Positions 13,856 to 21,340 of a DNA stretch of 30,838 nt are shown in pieces. This stretch comes from a virus, in IMG/VR virus record IMGVR_UViG_3300012936_000093, positions 1 through 30,838 of that record; one strand, 5' to 3'. A program made the translations under genes and the position numbers. The notes below the pieces were generated by a model. The model made no database searches and had not been told where the DNA came from. It saw nothing but the letters and a program-made list of their open reading frames with translations. How positions within the stretch are numbered: position 1 is the first letter of the stretch; the number at the start of each line of letters is the position of its first letter.

Positions 13856-14688
13856 TTTCTCTCCTGTATTGTACTGGTTTTTGCTACTACGATAACCTGT
13901 GGTTCCTCGTAAGTTGTTTCATGAACACTATAAGTTGCTACTACCTCACCTCCCTTAAGAGCATTTACTTGGTTTCTGATTTTCTTAATGAGTGACCCGT
14001 CGGTCTTCAACTCTTCGCTATTGATACCATAATAATAGTGCTTTCTGCGAATATTTTTAAGGGGGAAAAACAACTTTTCTTGCTGTTTCTCTATATCCAC
14101 CAAACCATATGTGCCAATATTCTCTAGTGGATTACTATCACCCCTGGTTTCCGCAACAGGTTCTGTGTTGGAAAAATAATCTACCAACTGAACTGTGGTG
14201 GAAACAGTGTCTTTCAACACATTGTAATAGTTCATCAAAGATACTTCACCAATTGCTTTCTCCACTTCGTCTGACTTAAACACATAAAAGTTTCTCAATA
14301 GACCAGAACGAGCATACTCTTGTAAAACATGAAAAGCAACATTTTCGTTTTTTCCAACAACACCTTTAAGGTCTATCTCCTCTGGGTGGATGTAAAAAAC
14401 ATTCGTGTTCTTATGATCCATGCCCTGTAGAACTTTTAAAGAAGCTGCTGATGCAGGGTCTCTGCCTTCTACAAAGAAGTGACTATCACCTCGCACTTGC
14501 TTTAGGAAGTAATTCATAGAAGGACACTTATCTTCAATCTTTTCCGGATCTGAGTGTTTTACCAACCCCCTGGAATTCTTTGTTTTAGAGAGATCAAAGT
14601 CAATCTTGTATGAATTATATTGAGATTGATTTGAGAATCTGTCTGATATATCACAGGAGAACTTTCCTAATCCTACTACACTAACCAA
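13852..14688 (-). CDS. Putative tubulin/FtsZ-fold-like protein, TTG start
   Basis: 278 residues. N-terminus MVSVVGLGKFSCDISDRFS followed by NSYKID resembles the first strand and nucleotide loop of tubulin/FtsZ-type proteins (V-x-G-[LV]-G-x-x-x). HFFVEGRDPASAASLKVL is at the place of the glycine-rich tubulin loop but lacks GGGTGxG. TNVFYIHPEEIDLKG, NENVAFHVLQEYARSGLL and NFYVFKSDEVEKAIG, then NYYNVLKDTVSTTVQLVDYF, follow the FtsZ order of strand-helix-strand and long core helix. So it may be a degenerate, perhaps non-hydrolysing, member; this is by eye. TTG at 14686-14688 is the start because AGGAG lies 7 nt upstream, inside the polymerase stop (8-nt overlap). The C-terminal 60 residues are basic and beta-rich. 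Confidence 0.55.
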   Translation of the reverse strand: MVSVVGLGKFSCDISDRFSNQSQYNSYKIDFDLSKTKNSRGLVKHSDPEKIEDKCPSMNYFLKQVRGDSHFFVEGRDPASAASLKVLQGMDHKNTNVFYIHPEEIDLKGVVGKNENVAFHVLQEYARSGLLRNFYVFKSDEVEKAIGEVSLMNYYNVLKDTVSTTVQLVDYFSNTEPVAETRGDSNPLENIGTYGLVDIEKQQEKLFFPLKNIRRKHYYYGINSEELKTDGSLIKKIRNQVNALKGGEVVATYSVHETTYEEPQVIVVAKTSTIQERK

Positions 14689-15856
14689 TTTTCAACTCCT
14701 TTAGTTTACCAAAGTTTTTACCTGCACTAATCTTACAGGGAAAGACACCCAATGGGGTTTTAGAAAAAGTGTCACGAATATCGTAAATGAGATCTCTGTC
14801 TTCGTCACAGAAGTCGATCACGATAGAATCGTGTAAACAAAATTTTACACTACTTTTACGATCTTTTAAGAGGTGGAAGATTTTTAGAGTGTTGCGAAGT
14901 GCAATCTCTGCGGCAGTGGACTGAATCGTGTAATTCACCGCATGGAACTCGTCCGACTTTATCTTCCTTCCGTACAGATTTACAATCTCTTCTCTTTCCG
15001 GATTGAAGTGCTTTCTTTTCACGTTTTTCACGTTGTACAATGCTTCTAATTCTCCAACGTCGTAATTCTTGCTTCCATACATATAAGCAATAACGGATCT
15101 CTTTGCTTGTTGCCTGTCCGTTTTTAAGAAAGTCGAGTTCCATTTATGTAGGTCTCCTTGCGGCTGGTCGTGTCCTGATAATCCAAGGAAAACACGCAGT
15201 TCCGCAGCATTGTAATCAATTTCCAAAATCCAGTCATTGGTGGGAAGCACAACGTCCCTCAACTCTTTATCTAGTGTCATAATTGGAAAAGAAGACGGAG
15301 TTACAGACAATCTCCCGGTGACACTAGAGAACTGCTTGTACTGAACTTTGTTTTTTGTTTTCATGTCTCTTATCTTCTTTTTATAGTAATACCTGCTTAT
15401 GAATTCATGGTCTAGTTTTATGGGTGCTGTAGACATCTCTTGTAACATCTCATGTAATCTGCAATCATAATCATAGTTCTCTGTCTTGGGAGTGTTTTCA
15501 TAAATGTGCTTCATAATCTGCTCACGAACAGAATAGTAATCCAGGAGAAATTGTTGAGGGACAAGATCAAAAAAGCAGTTCTCGTCTAGACTGACTTGTG
15601 AAGTGACAAAAGACTTATAGAAGGCTCTTAATTTAGAGTCTACCCTCTCGAAGTCCTCCTTGAGTTCTAAGGGGCAAACTTCCGCTATGCTATCTGCCCT
15701 AGCAAGGACAGAGATATACTCATACAGACCCGAGGAGAGAGTCTCAGAGTGCTTCCAAGTTACCTTCATCTCGTCAGGTTGATTATCATAATATAATTTA
15801 CCGTTTTGGTAGAAACCGAAACAGTCTTTTTTGTTGTCAAGTACACTAAAGTACAA
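14681..15856 (-). CDS. Family A DNA polymerase, polymerase domain only, TTG start
   Basis: 391 residues carrying all family A motifs: TGRLS (180-184), motif A EIDYNAAELR (catalytic Asp 214), motif B R-x3-K-x7-YG (Arg 248, Lys 252, Tyr 260), NYTIQSTAAEIAL (308-320, the Q[GS]TAAD helix), and motif C CLHDSIVID (His 342, Asp 343; Ser replaces the usual Glu). The part before motif A (about 175 residues) has no DEDD/exonuclease motif I (DxE), so a proofreading domain is absent here. T4 itself uses a family B polymerase. The fingers segment between motifs A and B is short (about 30 residues). Start is a TTG at 15854-15856, two bases after the previous stop, with AGGA 7 nt upstream; no ATG or GTG is better placed. 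Confidence 0.9.
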   Translation of the reverse strand: MYFSVLDNKKDCFGFYQNGKLYYDNQPDEMKVTWKHSETLSSGLYEYISVLARADSIAEVCPLELKEDFERVDSKLRAFYKSFVTSQVSLDENCFFDLVPQQFLLDYYSVREQIMKHIYENTPKTENYDYDCRLHEMLQEMSTAPIKLDHEFISRYYYKKKIRDMKTKNKVQYKQFSSVTGRLSVTPSSFPIMTLDKELRDVVLPTNDWILEIDYNAAELRVFLGLSGHDQPQGDLHKWNSTFLKTDRQQAKRSVIAYMYGSKNYDVGELEALYNVKNVKRKHFNPEREEIVNLYGRKIKSDEFHAVNYTIQSTAAEIALRNTLKIFHLLKDRKSSVKFCLHDSIVIDFCDEDRDLIYDIRDTFSKTPLGVFPCKISAGKNFGKLKELKIG

Positions 15857-15857
15857 T

Positions 15858-17054
15858 CTAGATCCTAAATTCTGGTTTTTTCGTGTTTTCTAAATCTGGG
15901 ACGGATGTTTCTTTATCAATATACATTATCGATGTTCTTAAGTCAAGTGATTTTTGATAATTTAATGCAATCTGGACTTTTCCGTTGAATTCATCCTGGG
16001 TTGCGAAGATATTTGCCTCTCTCATGCGAACAGAACAATAAAGACGAAGTGTCTTCTCCATGCCCAGTCTGTCAAACAATGGATGACAGTTGTCCACTAA
16101 TATTTTTTCTCTATCCTCCACAGTCAATGATGGATTATTGCCGACATAAGACAATTTAAGATACTGTGGTTGATCATACGTTAGTTTTCTGTAAATGTCA
16201 ATTACCATTTTAGTAAAAAGTTCAAAATTGACAGCTGTAGGGTCGATATACACATTGTCTATGAAATTAGAAAAACTTTTGTATCCAGCGTCTTTCAAAG
16301 TTTGCAGCATTTCTGCGGAGTTGGGGTTGATCGCAAATCTCCACGGGACGTGCTTGTCCACTATCAGTCCATTAAAAGCAGCCTCAGTTAAAAGTTTGGG
16401 GTAGGCTGTATCAAGAATGTAATTTTTAAACTTACCCTCATCGTCGGAGGCATCGTCGGAAGCAAACTCGACGAACATACCAGAGATCATGGGATCACAG
16501 AATCGTGAAACAAGATAACTCTTCAAGGTGAAAACAGAATATGGGGTAGTTTCTGAAACAAAATCTTCAAAAACGTTAATATAATTTGAAAATGTTTTTA
16601 TATCTTGCTCTCTATATCTTTGTTCAAAAAACTCTAAAAACCCTTGACGTAAATTTTCAACGTGTTGTTCATATTCGTCTTCCCAGAAAACCAACGACTT
16701 TCTGGGTTGTAGGGAGGCAAAAGTGCTGTCTTCCGATATCTGGTTACGGATGGAAAGATACCCGTCTTTAACAAATCTGTCTGTCATATCTTTTATAGCA
16801 GGTTCAAGAAAGGAAAATGTATAAACATCTGTTTTTGGAACCCTCTTGATTAATCCACTTGACAGAAGAAATTTCTTTCTTGGCAGAAGAATGGGATTGC
16901 CTCTGGTATCCACTTTTCCAAATAAGTGAAACATCCTAAAATCTATTTGCTCCTGGTATAAAGAATCCATAAAAGCGACTCCATCATACAGGTTTCTTTC
17001 TGTGTATGCACTCGCAGGACCAGACAAGTTGTTGCCGAACGTTATTGTCGTCAC
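15858..17054 (-). CDS. Protein of unknown function, probably virion-related (398 aa), GTG start
   Basis: 398 residues with no domain I recognise. Segments such as LFGKVDTRGNPILLPRKKFLLSS, PYSVFTLKSYLVSRFCDPMISGMFVEF and KLSYVGNNPSLTVEDREKILVDNCHPLFDRLG suggest a compact mixed protein; no membrane helix, no long coiled coil. It follows the 1041-aa hub-like protein directly (the GTG at 17052-17054 touches its stop, with GGAGGAGG just upstream) and precedes the polymerase, so by position it may be the last tail gene. The SLYQEQIDFRMFHLF segment near the start is hydrophobic and could be an assembly interface. I would not assign a function. Confidence 0.65.
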   Translation of the reverse strand: MTTITFGNNLSGPASAYTERNLYDGVAFMDSLYQEQIDFRMFHLFGKVDTRGNPILLPRKKFLLSSGLIKRVPKTDVYTFSFLEPAIKDMTDRFVKDGYLSIRNQISEDSTFASLQPRKSLVFWEDEYEQHVENLRQGFLEFFEQRYREQDIKTFSNYINVFEDFVSETTPYSVFTLKSYLVSRFCDPMISGMFVEFASDDASDDEGKFKNYILDTAYPKLLTEAAFNGLIVDKHVPWRFAINPNSAEMLQTLKDAGYKSFSNFIDNVYIDPTAVNFELFTKMVIDIYRKLTYDQPQYLKLSYVGNNPSLTVEDREKILVDNCHPLFDRLGMEKTLRLYCSVRMREANIFATQDEFNGKVQIALNYQKSLDLRTSIMYIDKETSVPDLENTKKPEFRI

Positions 17055-20000
17055 TTACTCACCTCCTCCAAAAACCATCATCGTTGGTTTCCTAATTGGC
17101 AACCCAAAACGATCTTTTGGGGTATTGCCATGTGTTTGGTTTGGTTTCTTGGGTCCAATATATCTAGCGACAATTTTTGTTTCATATGTTCCTGCTTGAA
17201 TATAATTCTCTATTTTAGTGACGGCATAGTATCCTGAAATACCCAAGAGCTTGTCTATTCTCTTGCTGGTGGGACTTTTTTCATTACCCAGCCCTAATGC
17301 TAGGGGATTAACATATACATATGAATGCGGTGCCATAAACACATTGCCAAACATCGTTATATTGACTTGAAATGTGCCTCTAATTGGCAATCTTGGTCCC
17401 TCTGATGAGGCTGTGTTTAAGTACGCATCGTTTAGAAGTGCTTGGTTTTCCTGAAGAGAGAAATTTATACTCTTCACTAATCCTGAATCTGCTCCCACGA
17501 AGAAGTGTGGAATACCCTCTTTAGAATCTTTTTCATAATCCCCTTCTCTGTCAAGAACACTATGTCCCCTAGAAGATAAGATGAAGTAATTAATCACTTT
17601 TACTTTCTTGTCTTGGTCAAGGAGTTCTGTTTCGTGGAAAACCATATCACCTGACTGACGCAGGGATACAGGGTCTTCACTGCCATTTTTTTTAGTAATT
17701 TTATCTAATCTTCTTCTGCCACCATGGGCATGTGAAAAGTGGGGAACCTTTTTACCCTTTTTATTTGAAAATCCAAAGTAATCAGTGCCGGCCTCGTCGT
17801 TGCCTGTTTTCTTAGTTTTGACAACGGCATACTGATATTGCGGAGAGATGTTTTGTGTGGGTACAATGCTTAGTTGCGTCTTGTCTCTGGCAGTGGCAAC
17901 TTTGTTGACAAGAGAAAAGGTTTGTCTCAAGAAGTTATCAAACGAAAAATTGAAAGCTCCCTTTTTGATATAAGTGCTGTTGAACCAATTGATGAAAGAG
18001 TCTAGTGAAATTGGAATATCTGCCATGTTTACAGCATGCTCTTTTCTTTCTATTTTTGTAGAAACCTCTTTAATCTTTCTTCTCTTCTCGTTCGTACTTA
18101 TTTGATCACCGGAGGCAAGTTCCAATTGCATAAGAGAATTTCCTGATGTCTCCATTTTGCTCAAAAGATCAATCTCTTTAACAGCATAATTGTTGATTGC
18201 TACTGGTCCGACGATTGGTCGAAGGTTTGGTCCGTCACCGGACTCCTCGTACTTACTGTAAAAGAGTCTAAACACAACGTCGAGTAAGTCACCATAATAA
18301 AAATACTTAATCGAGTAAGTTCCATGTTCTTGTCCAGGTTTCTTATCAAACGTGGGGGCAGAAAACTTCTTGAAATAATCTGATATGATTGTTTTATCGT
18401 CGAGACTTGTGATAACATTTTTATTCATCATTTCGTTGAGTGCCTTCTGTGATTTTTCATCAAGAGTGTTTTCAAGAGTATCAACGTTGCATATAGAAGA
18501 TTGTCCTCTTGCTTTTTGTACTTCTTTCTGTGCTTCGATTATTGTGCCTCCGCCGGTGTAAGAATCCAGAGTTTCAGGTAGATCTTCATGCATTATCATA
18601 TTAACTCTTCTCCTGCCAATAGTGACGGGAGAGAAAGTGGTGGAACCGGGAGGATAAAAATAGTAAGCAAATTTACCTGTCTTCTTGTGCTTCATCATTT
18701 TTAGTTTGCCGCCTGCTTTTTCGGCGTCGTAAGATAATGCACTGTTCGCGGAGGGGCCATCGATTGAACTCTGCTGCGCCTGGGAAGAGGGATTCTCAGT
18801 GGGAGCAGGTGTTGCCAATATAGATGTCGGAGGCACGTCAAGGACACCAATTGCCTCATATCCATCTGCGACACCTTCAAGATTGAAGCACTCTGGATTT
18901 ACAATTTGCATGCTGTCGTCTAAATAACTGCCCATGTCTGCTTCCGGATTGAGTGCTGCTAGAAGTCTCTTTTCCTTGAAACTAAAAACTCTAACTCTCT
19001 TTTCTTCTAGAAGATTTTTTATAATAATTGATAATCTTTGATTTACATCAATTTGCAGATTCTTTAAATCCCCATTCATCTGCGATATCTGCTCCTTGAA
19101 AACTGCGTTGTTTTTATCATAAATCTTCTTTTCCTCTGGTGGGAGGTCATCAAGTTTGCCACCTGCTATTTTTTTGAAGGTGTCTTTAACTGCACCCTGT
19201 GCTCTTTGAGTACCGTCTATTTTTTCTCTAATTTTTTTAATTTCTTCTTTTATCTTTTTTTGATCAAGCCCGTCGAAGATAGCATTTGTTTCCGGATGAT
19301 CTAGTAACTTCTGCATATGCCCTACATAACTTATTGTCATGCCGACACTTCCGTTTTGTTGAATATCTAAATCCATCTTTGTTACATTTAGGTGAATCGT
19401 TGTTTTCTGCTCTCTGATGATGTCTAGTGCCGTGGTTGCGGCATCTGTGTTGAGAGACTGGTTTTCAACCATATTTTTTGGGACACTCCATCCTACTTCC
19501 ATCTCAATGGTGTAGTATTGTTCGTTTAGATCTCTCTCGTTTTTATCATCTTTGTCCTCACTATTCATAGAAGGGAGGTACCTATCTGAATGGTTGAAAA
19601 GGTCTGAGTAGTTTGCCTCTTTGTCACCAGGTACATCAGAAAAGAAGTCAGACATCCTCTCCGCATACAATTGAAGAGTAACATCTAGTAAATTCTTTTC
19701 CCTATAGGCATTTCCTCCCATAAATCTCCACTCAACATTTCTCAAACCTATATTAGGCTTGTCTGAAGGTTCAAATATTAATCTATTTTTGTACCTTTTA
19801 TCAACGTCCGAGGTCATAGAGGTTGGAAAAGTGATTTCTCTTCTTCCGGATGCTTTGTGCTTCTTGTTGTTAACATCGTAAGTTACCTTGTAGAACCTTA
19901 TTGATGGCACCAGAGAAGAAAAGTGCGATGTTTTTAAATTGTCGATAGGTCGAAAGTCGAACCCCATGATTTTTGATGTGAATGTACCTGGATCGTCGTC

Positions 20001-20180
20001 CTCAACGCACAGGAAAGATTCATATCCATCAGGTGCAAACTTTGTCCTGTTTAGTTTGACAAGTTCCTCTATGTTCAACATCAGTAGAGATTGTGAAAGA
20101 AGTTTTAGCCTACGAGTTTTCTCTTCTACTTCTTTCTGGACTTCCGCATCAGTCTTGTCGGTCTTCTTCTGTTCTACCAT
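17055..20180 (-). CDS. Very large base-plate/tail hub-like protein (1041 aa)
   Basis: 1041 residues, the largest gene here. Beta-rich N-terminal part (to about 230) with DNLKTSHFSSLVPSIRFYKV; GMTISYVGHMQKLLDHPETNA (about 280); a coiled stretch of Lys/Glu (about 300-375, KKIKEEIKKIREKIDGTQ and FKEQISQMNGDLKNLQIDV); a low-complexity Ser/Ala/Gln linker near 480; and a C-terminal hub-like module, GTFQVNITMFGNVFMAPHSYVYVNP, then LLGISGYYAVTKIENYIQAGTYETKIVARYIGP, the strand pattern at the end of many tail-hub (gp27/gpD type) proteins. Its place after LysM/gp53-like and before replication genes fits a base-plate hub, but the length is far above T4 gp27 (391 aa). The start ATG has a GAGAGA site 8 nt upstream. 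Confidence 0.75.
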   Translation of the reverse strand: MVEQKKTDKTDAEVQKEVEEKTRRLKLLSQSLLMLNIEELVKLNRTKFAPDGYESFLCVEDDDPGTFTSKIMGFDFRPIDNLKTSHFSSLVPSIRFYKVTYDVNNKKHKASGRREITFPTSMTSDVDKRYKNRLIFEPSDKPNIGLRNVEWRFMGGNAYREKNLLDVTLQLYAERMSDFFSDVPGDKEANYSDLFNHSDRYLPSMNSEDKDDKNERDLNEQYYTIEMEVGWSVPKNMVENQSLNTDAATTALDIIREQKTTIHLNVTKMDLDIQQNGSVGMTISYVGHMQKLLDHPETNAIFDGLDQKKIKEEIKKIREKIDGTQRAQGAVKDTFKKIAGGKLDDLPPEEKKIYDKNNAVFKEQISQMNGDLKNLQIDVNQRLSIIIKNLLEEKRVRVFSFKEKRLLAALNPEADMGSYLDDSMQIVNPECFNLEGVADGYEAIGVLDVPPTSILATPAPTENPSSQAQQSSIDGPSANSALSYDAEKAGGKLKMMKHKKTGKFAYYFYPPGSTTFSPVTIGRRRVNMIMHEDLPETLDSYTGGGTIIEAQKEVQKARGQSSICNVDTLENTLDEKSQKALNEMMNKNVITSLDDKTIISDYFKKFSAPTFDKKPGQEHGTYSIKYFYYGDLLDVVFRLFYSKYEESGDGPNLRPIVGPVAINNYAVKEIDLLSKMETSGNSLMQLELASGDQISTNEKRRKIKEVSTKIERKEHAVNMADIPISLDSFINWFNSTYIKKGAFNFSFDNFLRQTFSLVNKVATARDKTQLSIVPTQNISPQYQYAVVKTKKTGNDEAGTDYFGFSNKKGKKVPHFSHAHGGRRRLDKITKKNGSEDPVSLRQSGDMVFHETELLDQDKKVKVINYFILSSRGHSVLDREGDYEKDSKEGIPHFFVGADSGLVKSINFSLQENQALLNDAYLNTASSEGPRLPIRGTFQVNITMFGNVFMAPHSYVYVNPLALGLGNEKSPTSKRIDKLLGISGYYAVTKIENYIQAGTYETKIVARYIGPKKPNQTHGNTPKDRFGLPIRKPTMMVFGGGE

Positions 20181-20194
20181 TATACGTCTCTCTT

Positions 20195-20530
20195 CTAATA
20201 TCCGTAGTAAGATAATACCGTTTGAATTGGACCTGGAATATAGACAACATCTCCTACTTTATAGTGAGCATCTGTCGGTTTTCTATTGAACCAGGCAATC
20301 ACCCACCACAACTCTGGATTATTATAGTGCTTGTGGGCTAATTTGTAAAGCTTATCTCCAGTTTTCCATATAACGTTGTTTACTTCAAGATTTTTAATCT
20401 GTTCTACAGTTAATTGTTTTAGGTCTGGAGTACCAAAGTGTCTGATCCCTTTCAGGTCTCTTGCCTTGAACTGGGGGTCGTATATTTCCTTCGTGTTCAT
20501 ATATGTTATTCTGTTGTCATATCTTTTCAT
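20195..20530 (-). CDS. LysM-like base-plate wedge protein, gp53-like
   Basis: 111 residues. The C-terminal half, VIWKTGDKLYKLAHKHYNNPELWWVIAWFNRKP followed by YKVGDVVYIPGP, is a clear LysM-type fold: G-D-x-L-[YW]-x-[LI]-A-x-x-x-Y, then W-x-[VI]-x-x-x-N, then G-[DQ]-x-[VL]-x-[IV]-P. In contractile-tail phages (T4 gp53, Mu, P2) such a small LysM protein sits in the base-plate wedge or joins tube and hub. The start overlaps the previous stop (TAATG), with GGGGAAC upstream; gene order after the tube-initiator-like protein agrees. Confidence 0.82.
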   Translation of the reverse strand: MKRYDNRITYMNTKEIYDPQFKARDLKGIRHFGTPDLKQLTVEQIKNLEVNNVIWKTGDKLYKLAHKHYNNPELWWVIAWFNRKPTDAHYKVGDVVYIPGPIQTVLSYYGY

Positions 20531-21339
20531 TAGTTGTTCCCCGTAATATTATCTTCCGCTGCTTGAGTTTGTGCTTGACCAACATCGTTATCTACCGAAT
20601 TTGGTGCGGAGTTAACAGGATCGGGTATCGTCTGCGCGAGACCGAAAGGAAAATTTTTATTGATAGGTCCAGCATCCGTGAATCCCAGGTCGTGAGTGTG
20701 AACAACAGTGAACTGGCAAGCTAGTGAGATAGTTTGAGGTATTAACTGTACTTCGTCCACATCGGGATCACCTAAATCTCCGTTTTGATCGACAGGAACC
20801 TCTAAAAAACCAGAGGTCATATCTGGGGAATAAGAAAATCCACTAATTGTTCCAAAGAGACCGTCTGCTTGAGCAGAACCACCGGTTCCTGATGAATTAC
20901 CCCCCGTATTTCTGATAAGGTTTGCAAACTTCATTTTAAAAACTGGTGGTGCGTTTAAAATATTTCCTTTGCTCGACGGACTTTTTTCATAAACTGGATA
21001 TAGCATGTTCATTAGTCTGGCACACTTTTTCATATTCTCAACTGCTTCGTGCTCGGATGCTGATGGGACATCCCACCCTAATCCAATCTGCCTGGTGGTT
21101 CCCTTATAAACTTGAATACTATCCATTCTACCGAACACTTCTTCTGAACCGAATTCCGACTGAAACTGATCATCAAATTGAGTTACAAATGCTTTAAACT
21201 GAACACTGTCTCCACTGGGAACGTGAAATATGTCTATATAAAAACTATTCTTGTTTGCGTATAAATCATCCCTGGGATCGTAATTATATGTTCCGGGACC
21301 TTTAATCGGGTCGGTTGATCGAAAAAATGGTTTTGTCAT
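20530..21339 (-). CDS. Tube-initiator/base-plate protein, gp48/gp54-like
   Basis: 269 residues. VQFKAFVTQFDDQFQSEFGSEEVFGRMDSIQVYKGTTRQIGLGWDVPS fits the strand-turn pattern 'F-x-A-F-[IV]-x-x-[FL]-x-[DQ]-x-[FW]-x-...-[VI]-[YF]-G-R-x-D-[PS]-[IV]-x-[VT]-Y-x-x-T-x-R' found in proteins that start the tail tube or line the base-plate centre. Long polar linkers (GGNSSGTGGSAQADGLFG) and an unstructured Asn/Gln-rich C-terminus follow. Position between tape measure and LysM protein matches. The ATG lies one base after the tape-measure stop, with GAGGGGG upstream. Family membership is by pattern only. Confidence 0.68.
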   Translation of the reverse strand: MTKPFFRSTDPIKGPGTYNYDPRDDLYANKNSFYIDIFHVPSGDSVQFKAFVTQFDDQFQSEFGSEEVFGRMDSIQVYKGTTRQIGLGWDVPSASEHEAVENMKKCARLMNMLYPVYEKSPSSKGNILNAPPVFKMKFANLIRNTGGNSSGTGGSAQADGLFGTISGFSYSPDMTSGFLEVPVDQNGDLGDPDVDEVQLIPQTISLACQFTVVHTHDLGFTDAGPINKNFPFGLAQTIPDPVNSAPNSVDNDVGQAQTQAAEDNITGNN

Positions 21340-21340
21340 A

